From the NCBI RefSeq assembly GCF_051961875.1, contig NZ_JBQCCV010000060.1, positions 1 to 17,910 of the forward strand: a stretch of 17,910 nucleotides of DNA, read 5' to 3'. The position numbers were made by a program, and so were the translations under genes. Under the pieces are notes generated by a model. That model did not search any database and was not told the DNA's origin. It saw nothing but the letters and a program-made list of their open reading frames with translations. Source of the stretch: Intrasporangium_A sp051961875 (GTDB taxonomy: Bacteria; Actinomycetota; Actinomycetes; Actinomycetales; Dermatophilaceae). Of the stretch, positions 7,870-13,821 are shown one piece after another. Each line of letters begins with the position of its first letter. Position 1 is the stretch's first letter.

Positions 7870-8673
7870 TCACCGTCGCCCGGCGCGGAAGGTCGCCGAC
7901 GTCCGGCCGAGGGTGATCCGGTCGCCGTCCTCCAGCCGCTGGGAGGTGATCCGGTCGCCGTTGACGAAGGTGCCGTTGGTCGAGTTGAGGTCGCGGATCG
8001 AGGTGACCAGGTGCGGGCCGTCGTTGGTCACGCGGATCTCGCTGTGCCGACGTGAGACACCCGCATCGTCGACGACGACGTCCGCGCTCTCGTCGCGCCC
8101 GATGATCGTGATGCTCCCGAGGAGCGGGTAGCGGTCGCCGGCTATGTCGAGCCAGGGCCGGGCGGACGGGTTGCTCCGGGCGGCCCGGGGCGGTGCCGGA
8201 TGGTCGACGGCGGTCGCCGGCCCTGCCGGCACGGGGTGACCACGAGCCGGCTGGGGCGCCGGCACGTGCTGCAGGGCGGGGGCCACCTCACCCTGGTCGA
8301 TGCGCTTGGCCGTCGCCGGACGGACCCGGAACACCCCGGTCTCGAGACCCTCGCCCTCGACGAGGGTCACCTTGAGGGGACCGTGCGGCTGGTAACCCTG
8401 GGACTCGGCGTGCTCCTCGGCCGCAGCGACGAGGTCGTCGGCGAGCTCGTCCTCGTAGTCGCCGAGGCGGTCGTAGTCCGTCTGGCTCAGCTCGATGGTG
8501 TAGAGATTGGGAACCATGGCGCGCCCGTGACCGAGGAGGGCGGCCCGGTCGTCCATCGCGCGGCGGATCGCCGAGGCGATCTCCACGGGCTGGACCTCCG
8601 ACTTGAACGCCTTGGCGAAGGCACCGTGGACAGCCTTGGCGAGCCCGTGCTCGACACGGTTGATGATTCCCAC
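7870..8673 (-). CDS. fhaA: FHA-domain protein FhaA with DUF3662 domain
   Basis: A 267-aa protein, first gene of the operon. The N-terminal DUF3662 domain (about 1-118) begins 'GIINRVEHGLAKAVHGAFAKAFKSEVQPVEIA', the family hallmark. A Pro/Ala-rich linker of about 55 residues follows, then an FHA domain (about 185-262) with GR (192-193), SRRH (207-210) and NSTNGTF (230-236). In mycobacteria FhaA binds the phosphorylated pseudokinase domain of MurJ/MviN and restrains wall synthesis at the poles and septum. The start is GTG (8671-8673) with AGAAGGAG six bases upstream; the longer frame to 8706 gives an atypical N-terminus. The linker is much shorter than in the roughly 530-residue M. tuberculosis protein. 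Confidence 0.95.
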   Translation of the reverse strand: MGIINRVEHGLAKAVHGAFAKAFKSEVQPVEIASAIRRAMDDRAALLGHGRAMVPNLYTIELSQTDYDRLGDYEDELADDLVAAAEEHAESQGYQPHGPLKVTLVEGEGLETGVFRVRPATAKRIDQGEVAPALQHVPAPQPARGHPVPAGPATAVDHPAPPRAARSNPSARPWLDIAGDRYPLLGSITIIGRDESADVVVDDAGVSRRHSEIRVTNDGPHLVTSIRDLNSTNGTFVNGDRITSQRLEDGDRITLGRTSATFRAGRR

Positions 8674-8679
8674 GGACGA

Positions 8680-8687
8680 CTCCTTCT
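8680..8687 (-). promoter_or_regulatory. Ribosome binding site that sets the fhaA start
   Basis: On the minus strand AGAAGGAG is followed by six bases and the GTG at 8673. It is one of the strongest Shine-Dalgarno sequences in the window and fixes the start against the longer frame. Confidence 0.75.
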
Positions 8688-8704
8688 CACAAAGCGGGCG
8701 ATTC

Positions 8705-8710
8705 ATCGTA
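8705..8710 (-). promoter_or_regulatory. Candidate -10 element of the fhaA-pknB operon promoter
   Basis: On the minus strand TACGAT fits the actinobacterial TANNNT -10 pattern and would give a leader of roughly 25 nt ahead of the fhaA start. No convincing -35 lies 16-18 bp upstream, so the call is tentative. Confidence 0.4.
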
Positions 8711-8851
8711 ACCGGGCGGTGCCCGCACGCGCCGGTACCGCACCCGGGACGCGTCGCACGTCCGGGTGACGGTCCCGTGCTGCGAGGTTTGTCTGGAGGC
8801 CCGAAGATGAGACCATTCGGCGGAGCGACAGGCCATCATAGGGAGTTCTCG

Positions 8852-10201
8852 ATGAGCAACGAGAAGACGAACGGCAACGACGCCCACTGGGGGTGGACCG
8901 ACCAGCAGGTCGACGACGGCGCCGGCCTGCCCGGCTACCCATCCAACACGTCGGTGCCGAACGATTTCGAGCTGCCCCTGCCGCAGGCCGAGACGAGCGA
9001 CCCGTGGTCGAGCACGTGGAGCGACGCCGACTGGGCCGCCGCGACCGCCGCCGCGGACGAGACGGGCACCAGCGCGTCCGGTGACGGCGCCTACTCCCCG
9101 ACCTCCTGGCACGCCGACGACACGGCGACGATCCAGCTCAAGATCGACCAGTCGTGGCGCCCCGCCGGCTCGGCCGACACCGCGGAGACCGATCACGCAT
9201 CCGCCCGCACCGTCGACACCACGGCGGCACTGCACGAGGCGGCGGAGGCCGGCTCCGCGCCATACACGACCGACCGGAGCGGGGTGGGGCCGCACGCCGA
9301 CGAGCTGATCACCGCGCGCTCGAAGGGCCTGCGCCAGAAGGTCAAGGCGAGCTCGGGGCTGCGGCGCGCGTTCGGCATGGGACCGGGCCGGTCCGAGCGG
9401 CTCGAGCGCGAGCGCGCCGACCGCATCGCCCGGCCGCTCAACGGCCGCAAGACGATCATGGTGATCAACACCAAGGGCGGCGGCGGCAAGACGCTCGTCA
9501 CGCTCATGCTGGCGAGCTACCTCGGGCGCTACCGGTCCGGGTCGGTGCTCGCCTGGGACAACAACGAGACCGAGGGCACCCTCGGCATGCGCGCGCCGTC
9601 GCAGAGCCACCACCGCACCGTCGTCGACCTGCTCGGCGCGCTGCCGACGATCGCGAACGACCCCAACGCGGGGACCTCGGAGCTCGAGCACTGGGTGCGC
9701 GAGCAGCGCGGCCTCAACTTCGACGTGCTCGCCTCGGCCGACGACGACGAGGCGATGCGGATCATCGGCGAGCAGGAGTTCGAGTCGCTGCACGCCCAGC
9801 TGTCGCGGTTCTACCGGATGATCGTCGTCGACACCGGCAACAACCGGCTCGCTCCCAACTGGCTCGCGGCTGCCCAGCGCGCCGACATGCTCGTCTTCGC
9901 GACGTCGCTCAAGGACGACACCTCCGTCGTCGCCGCGAAGAACCTCGACGCCCTCGTCGCCATGGGGCGCCAGGACCTCGTCCGCAACGCGGTCTGCGTC
10001 ATCTCGCACACCTCGGCCAAGGGCGACCCCGGCGCCGGCGTGCACACCCGGGAGCACTTCGAGCAGTGGGTGCGCGAGGTCGTCGACATCCCTTACGACC
10101 CGGCGCTCGCCCCCGGCCTGCACCTCGACCCGGCGAAGATCGACAAGCACACCCACGAGGCCTGCATGGAGATGGCGGCCTCGGTCGTCGACGGCCTCTG
10201 A
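8852..10201 (+). CDS. ParA/MinD-type P-loop ATPase with long disordered N-terminus
   Basis: A 449-aa protein. Residues 1 to about 150 are low-complexity, acidic and Trp-containing, with no fold I recognise. A basic segment (about 155-200, 'KGLRQKVKASSGLRRAFGMG' and onward) leads into a SIMIBI-class ATPase domain (about 201-447). Seen there: deviant Walker A NTKGGGGKT with Lys208 and Lys213, a switch-like WDNNETEGTLG (235-245) and a Walker B-like MIVVDTGNN with Asp327. The layout resembles the EspI-like ATPases of actinobacterial type VII secretion loci more than chromosomal ParA, but no WXG100, EccC or ParB gene is in the window. ATG at 8852 has GGGAG seven bases upstream. It diverges from fhaA with 178 bp between starts. 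Its true role is unknown. Confidence 0.85.
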   Translation: MSNEKTNGNDAHWGWTDQQVDDGAGLPGYPSNTSVPNDFELPLPQAETSDPWSSTWSDADWAAATAAADETGTSASGDGAYSPTSWHADDTATIQLKIDQSWRPAGSADTAETDHASARTVDTTAALHEAAEAGSAPYTTDRSGVGPHADELITARSKGLRQKVKASSGLRRAFGMGPGRSERLERERADRIARPLNGRKTIMVINTKGGGGKTLVTLMLASYLGRYRSGSVLAWDNNETEGTLGMRAPSQSHHRTVVDLLGALPTIANDPNAGTSELEHWVREQRGLNFDVLASADDDEAMRIIGEQEFESLHAQLSRFYRMIVVDTGNNRLAPNWLAAAQRADMLVFATSLKDDTSVVAAKNLDALVAMGRQDLVRNAVCVISHTSAKGDPGAGVHTREHFEQWVREVVDIPYDPALAPGLHLDPAKIDKHTHEACMEMAASVVDGL

Positions 10202-10222
10202 CCGCCCGGTTCTCGGTCACGT

Positions 10223-10303
10223 CGCCGGGCAGGTCGCCCCTGGTGTCGCGGGTGTTGTCGCCCTGACGACACCTGCCGCGACACGACGGGTGACCTGACG
10301 GCG
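10223..10303. repeat. Long near-palindrome (81 nt) after the ATPase gene
   Basis: Nested arms pair in register: CGCCG (10223-10227) with CGGCG (10299-10303); CAGGTCGCCC (10230-10239) with GGGTGACCTG (10288-10297, one G-T wobble); GTGTCGCGG (10243-10251) with CCGCGACAC (10276-10284); TGTCG (10256-10260) with CGACA (10267-10271). That makes about 29 pairs with small internal loops, 21 bp after the ATPase stop. It may act as a terminator, but it is far larger than needed and could be an interspersed palindromic element or a structured RNA. Confidence 0.7.
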
Positions 10304-10342
10304 GCCGGATCCGAGTGCCGTCCGACCCGCCGTGGACTCGGT

Positions 10343-10372
10343 TTGGCGTTCCCGGGGGTCATGCAGCACACT
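10343..10372 (+). promoter_or_regulatory. Candidate tRNA-Leu promoter
   Basis: TTGGCG (10343-10348), an 18-bp spacer and CACACT (10367-10372) lie 13 bp before the mature tRNA 5' end. The -35 is good and the -10 is off consensus at its first base. Confidence 0.4.
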
Positions 10373-10385
10373 GGGGCACTGTCAC

Positions 10386-10468
10386 GCGCGAGTGGCGGAA
10401 CGGCAGACGCGCTGTCTTCAGGTGGCAGTGTCCTTATGGGCGTGGGGGTTCAAATCCCCCCTCGCGCA
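10386..10468 (+). tRNA. tRNA-Leu (anticodon CAG)
   Basis: The acceptor arms GCGCGAG (10386-10392) and CTCGCGC (10461-10467) pair perfectly, with discriminator A at 10468. The anticodon arm is CTGTC-TTCAGGT-GGCAG with CAG at 10419-10421. A long class II variable arm and a T-arm GGGGG-TTCAAAT-CCCCC follow. The 3' CCA is not encoded. It reads CUG, a frequent leucine codon in high-G+C genomes. A tRNA-Leu near fhaA is also known in mycobacteria. Confidence 0.97.
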
Positions 10469-10480
10469 CGCGTGAGGCGC

Positions 10481-10510
10481 CGGGCCCCGACCTTGGATGG
10501 TCGGGGCCCG
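10481..10510. terminator. Bidirectional hairpin terminator for tRNA-Leu and the LuxR gene
   Basis: CGGGCCCCGACC (10481-10492), loop TTGGAT and GGTCGGGGCCCG (10499-10510) form a perfect 12-bp stem. It lies 12 bp after the tRNA and 29 bp beyond the stop of the convergent regulator gene. Confidence 0.85.
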
Positions 10511-10539
10511 TCGCGTTGTGGAGGGCGACCCGGCGCCGG

Positions 10540-11559
10540 TCAGCGGCGGCCGACGCTCCGGACCAGCCAACGCAGCTCGCTCCGGTGCTCGAGCCCGAGC
10601 TTCTCGAGCAGGGACGACATGTGCGTCTTGACCGTCGCCGGGCTGATCCCGAGCGCGGCGGCGATGCCGGCGTTGCCCGGGTCGCCGTCGGGACCGGTCA
10701 GCAGGTCCACCACCGACCGCTCCCGGGGAGAGAGCACCGCGAGCGGGTCCGTCGGCACGTCGTCCTGCGGTCCGAGGCGGGTCACGAGGCTCGCCTGGAT
10801 CTCGAAGCAGCGCCGCGATAGCGCCAGCAGGCGTGCGCGCAGCTCCGGGTCCGCGGACCCGGCCCCAGGACGGGCCGCCGATCCCGCGCGAGACCCGTCC
10901 GCACGTCCCGTCCCCCGAGCGAGCTCCGTCAGCGCCGCCGCCAGCTCGGTCAGCTCGCGGGAGGCGGCGTTGAGCGCGGTGAGCCGGCCGGACCGGCCGT
11001 CGTCCTCGAGCTCGGGGTAGACCAGGCGCAGGTTGAGCCGGCGGTTCGGGTGCCCGGACTGGAGGCGGTCGACGACGAGGCCCGCCAGCCACTCCATCGC
11101 GCGCATCGTCTCGTCGGCGAAGGCGTTCGGAGTGTCGGACAGGGCGCCCATGAGTCCCATGACCTCGCCGTCCTCGAGTCCGAGCAGCGGGACCACCAAC
11201 GCGTCGCTGGACGGGTCGGCGTCACCGAAGAGGTTCCCCCGGTTGAGCAGGGCGCCGTCGTCGTCGGAGAACCGGTACGGGCGACGACTCGCCAGCATCC
11301 ACGCGGTCAGCCCGTTCGGGCCGTAGGTGACCGACCCCGCCTCCTCGAAGCTGTCGTTGGTGAAGAGGTACGGGTAGGACACCCGCCGGTCCGCGGGCGT
11401 GACCAGCGCGATGTAGAAGTCGTCCAGCGGCGCGATCGCACCGACGGCCGCACGGCACGCGTCATACACCCGGAACACGTCGTTCCGGTCCGTCTCCCTG
11501 ATCACCTGGTCGGCGTGCCGCAGCGCTCGTAGCGCTGGGTCCGACAGCCCGCCGCTCAT
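10540..11559 (-). CDS. GAF-domain LuxR-family transcriptional regulator
   Basis: A 339-aa regulator. Residues about 25-168 look like a GAF sensor domain ('FYIALVTPADRRVSYPYLF', then 'SDALVVPLLGLEDGEVMGLMGAL'). A helical, Ala/Glu-rich region follows (about 192-262). A C-terminal LuxR/FixJ helix-turn-helix (about 276-336) has LSPRERSVVDLL and IAAALGISPATVKTHMSSLLEKLGL. There is no receiver domain or His kinase nearby, so the signal may be a small molecule bound by GAF; the ligand cannot be read from sequence. The ATG at 11557-11559 has AGGGGA six bases upstream; the frame is open further upstream, but the sequence there does not look like protein. It faces the VOC gene across a 351-bp intergenic region, so that gene is a possible target. 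Confidence 0.88.
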   Translation of the reverse strand: MSGGLSDPALRALRHADQVIRETDRNDVFRVYDACRAAVGAIAPLDDFYIALVTPADRRVSYPYLFTNDSFEEAGSVTYGPNGLTAWMLASRRPYRFSDDDGALLNRGNLFGDADPSSDALVVPLLGLEDGEVMGLMGALSDTPNAFADETMRAMEWLAGLVVDRLQSGHPNRRLNLRLVYPELEDDGRSGRLTALNAASRELTELAAALTELARGTGRADGSRAGSAARPGAGSADPELRARLLALSRRCFEIQASLVTRLGPQDDVPTDPLAVLSPRERSVVDLLTGPDGDPGNAGIAAALGISPATVKTHMSSLLEKLGLEHRSELRWLVRSVGRR

Positions 11560-11910
11560 CGCTCGTCCCCTGACATCCCCTGTCTCACGCGGACATACTC
11601 CCGGTAAGTACGCGCAGATGCCACCACCACTCACCGCGCGTAGGCCGAAGGATGAGGCGCAGGTTCGGTCTCCGGCCGATACCCCACGGTCCCCGACGCT
11701 GGCACTCTGTGTTGGCCCGGTCACGCGCGGGGCGCCGGGACATCCAAGGGGGGAATGGCTCTCGGCATCTCCGACGCACCGGTCCCTGGTACATCGGAGG
11801 GAATACCAGGGGCCGGGACCGGCCATCGTCGCCCAGCCCGAGCGCGGCCGGCCCGACAGCGGAGGGAAACCCAGCGGCATACCGGCTCCCGGTGCGCGAC
11901 ACTGCGACCC
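11560..11910. other. Intergenic region between divergent luxR-type and VOC genes
   Basis: This stretch of 351 bp shows no credible gene: frames crossing it lack ribosome sites and family features. It holds a 15-bp imperfect dyad TACTCCCGGTAAGTA (11596-11610) about 37 bp upstream of the regulator start and a larger dyad at 11783-11812 (separate entry). No clear -35/-10 pair was found for either gene. Confidence 0.6.
11783..11812. promoter_or_regulatory. Dyad symmetry, possible operator
   Basis: CCCTGGTA (11784-11791) and TACCAGGG (11804-11811) are perfect inverted repeats around a 12-bp centre, with T-G wobble at the outer edge. It lies about 100 bp before the VOC start and could be an operator or an RNA hairpin in its leader. 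Nothing ties it to a given protein. Confidence 0.4.
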
Positions 11911-12312
11911 ATGACAATCCACGTGCACAACATCACCTTCGACTGCGCCGACGCTCGACCGCTCGCGGACTTCTGGGCTGGGTTGCTCGGCTGGAACGTC
12001 TTCTATGACGACGACCCGGAGGTGCTCGTCGCGCCGACGTTCCCGCAGCAGGGCATCGGGCTGCTCTTCATCCCCGTGCCGGAGGGCAAGACCGCGAAGA
12101 ACCGCGTCCATCTCGACTTCAGCCCCGACGGGGCCACCCGCGACGAGACCGTCGAGCGTGCCGTGGCAGCGGGCGCGACGATCGTCGGCGACCACCGAAA
12201 GGACGACGGCTCCGGATGGGTCACGCTGGCCGACCCCGAGGGCAACGAGTTCTGCATCGAGCGCGGAGAGCAGGAGCGGCCACGCGAGACGCGTGCGATC
12301 CGAATCGGTTGA
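11911..12312 (+). CDS. VOC-superfamily (glyoxalase-like) protein
   Basis: A 133-aa single-domain protein of the vicinal oxygen chelate fold. Two beta-alpha-beta modules are visible: 'HNITFDCADARPLADFWAGLLGW' (6-28) and 'NRVHLDF...VERAVAAGATIV' (64-92), ending in WVTLADPEGNEFCI (103-116), typical of Glyoxalase_6-type proteins. Likely metal-site positions are His6 or His67 and Glu113. The substrate is unknown; the family covers resistance proteins, dioxygenases and isomerases. The ATG at 11911 lacks a Shine-Dalgarno sequence. GACACT ends 7 bp upstream, so a leaderless start is possible but weakly supported. Confidence 0.85.
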   Translation: MTIHVHNITFDCADARPLADFWAGLLGWNVFYDDDPEVLVAPTFPQQGIGLLFIPVPEGKTAKNRVHLDFSPDGATRDETVERAVAAGATIVGDHRKDDGSGWVTLADPEGNEFCIERGEQERPRETRAIRIG

Positions 12313-12335
12313 GTGACACGCCGATTCGTATGCCG

Positions 12336-12354
12336 CCCACCCGGGGCCGGTGGG
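12336..12354. terminator. Candidate hairpin between convergent VOC and cyclase genes
   Basis: CCCACC (12336-12341) and GGTGGG (12349-12354) form a 6-bp stem with a 7-nt loop in the 42-bp gap between the two stop codons. There is no T-run, and the stem is modest. Confidence 0.4.
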
Positions 12355-13821
12355 TCACTGCGATCGGTGCCGGGTCGGCTGCACGTCCGGGAGGGCCCGG
12401 AGGACGAAGGCCTGGACCGGCGCCTCCTTGCCCTTGAGCTCGAGCGGGCCGAGCGGTTCGGTGACTGCGTCGGGCAGATGCGCGAGGGTGGCCGCCGTGA
12501 TCGCGACGGCGCCCACGGGGGCCTGGCCCTCGATGCGCGAGGCGACGTTGACGGCGTCGCCGATGACCGTGTGGGTCCGTCCGCCTTCGCCGCCGAGCAG
12601 GCTCACGAGCACCTCGCCGGTGTTGAGCCCGACCCGGAAGCGCGGCCAGCCGGGATGTGCCCGGGCGATCCCGGCGGTCCGCTCCTGCATCTCGAGGCCG
12701 GCCCGTGAGGCACGCAGGGCATGGTCGGGCTGGTCGCCCAACCGGTTGAAGGTGACCATGAGCGCATCGCCGATGATCCGGTCGACCTGACCTCCGTGCC
12801 GCTTCACGACTGCCGGGATCACCGCCGTGAAGTAGGTGTTCAGCATCTCGCTCACCTCGGCCGGGTCGTGCTCCTCCGAGAAGGTCGTGAACCCCCGCAG
12901 GTCGGCGAAGAGGATGGTCATCTCACGGCGTCCCGCGACCGTCTGCTCGGTGTAGAGCCCGGCGAAGCGCTCCTCGTGCCAGGACTGCTGGGCGCCCCAG
13001 GCGACGAGGGCGAACGCGCTGAGGAGCAGGACGTGCCACTCCCACCAGCTGTAGTGCCAGTTGGGGGAGACGGTGACCGCGATCATCGCCTCGGCGAGCA
13101 GGACCAGGGCCGCGGCCATCGCCGCGGGCAGGAGCCCACGGCGCCGGCGCCAGACCCGCAGATAGGCGACGGCGGAGCCCGCGAAGAGCACCGTGGCAAC
13201 GATGGCGGCGGCGAGCATGAGCCCGGAGGCGCGCTCGAGGCCGGGGCCCTGCGCGAACGGGGGCACGCGCCGGAGCGACAGGACGGCCCAGAGAGCCATC
13301 AGCGCGAGCAGGCCGAGGCGCATGGCACGGGCTGTCCGCACGGACCGGACCGGGCGGTTGAGGATCGGCGGGAGCACGGAGGCCACGGCGAAGAGCGAGC
13401 CCAGCGCGATACCGACCGGTGTCGCCAAGTTGAACCCAGCTCCGGCGGCGGGCAGGAGCATGTGCGGTGTGGCGAGGGCGTGCAGCCCGAGGAAGCCCGC
13501 CGCCGAGAGGAAGGCCAGCGACACGAACATGACGCGAACGTCGCCGCGCGTCGACGCAGCGGACCCGGTGCCGTAGGCGACGGCCGCGCTCAGCGCCGCG
13601 GCACCGAGCACGAGCCAAAAGTGCATCGTGTCGTGCTGGTACTGCTCGTCGAGCCGGGGCTGGAGGCGGAGCAGGGCGAGGCCGGCGAGCGGAATCAGCA
13701 GGACGAGCCCGCTGAGCAGCTCCGACGCCCGACGGCGAGCCGCAGGTGCGGGTGCGGCGCTGCCGCCCTCGGGCGGAGTGACGGCCCCGCCGGGGCCCAC
13801 CGCCCCGGCCCTGCTAGGCAT
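12355..13821 (-). CDS. Membrane class III adenylate/guanylate cyclase
   Basis: A 488-aa protein with six or more hydrophobic helices between about 36 and 278, then a short linker and a C-terminal class III cyclase domain (about 296-475). Metal-binding Asp307 (FADLRGF) and Asp352 (IIGDALM) are present, as are the transition-state residues Asn425 and Arg429 (VNVASR). The base-selecting lysine of adenylate cyclases is replaced by Arg348, and the second base-contact residue, usually Asp, is Thr416, as in class IIIb enzymes. cAMP is the likely product, but specificity is open. The ATG at 13819-13821 overlaps the stop of the upstream flavoprotein gene by 8 bp, so the two are probably translated together. 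The first 30 residues are Pro/Ala/Gly-rich. Confidence 0.9.
   Translation of the reverse strand: MPSRAGAVGPGGAVTPPEGGSAAPAPAARRRASELLSGLVLLIPLAGLALLRLQPRLDEQYQHDTMHFWLVLGAAALSAAVAYGTGSAASTRGDVRVMFVSLAFLSAAGFLGLHALATPHMLLPAAGAGFNLATPVGIALGSLFAVASVLPPILNRPVRSVRTARAMRLGLLALMALWAVLSLRRVPPFAQGPGLERASGLMLAAAIVATVLFAGSAVAYLRVWRRRRGLLPAAMAAALVLLAEAMIAVTVSPNWHYSWWEWHVLLLSAFALVAWGAQQSWHEERFAGLYTEQTVAGRREMTILFADLRGFTTFSEEHDPAEVSEMLNTYFTAVIPAVVKRHGGQVDRIIGDALMVTFNRLGDQPDHALRASRAGLEMQERTAGIARAHPGWPRFRVGLNTGEVLVSLLGGEGGRTHTVIGDAVNVASRIEGQAPVGAVAITAATLAHLPDAVTEPLGPLELKGKEAPVQAFVLRALPDVQPTRHRSQ

Noticed and set aside
8687..10156. 489-codon minus-strand frame opposite the ParA-like gene
   Set aside because: Val/Arg-rich antisense shadow; the plus strand carries clear ATPase motifs.
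10223..10303. parS site for the adjacent ParA-like ATPase
   Set aside because: The arms do not resemble the conserved parS palindrome (TGTTTCACGTGAAACA), and no ParB gene is present.
10386..10468. tRNA-Leu as an attachment site of an integrated element
   Set aside because: No duplicate of the tRNA 3' end was seen elsewhere in the window, and there is no integrase or phage gene nearby.
11585..11917. Small minus-strand gene in the luxR-VOC intergenic region
   Set aside because: The frame has no ribosome site, overlaps both candidate dyads and encodes an Arg/Pro-rich product without features.
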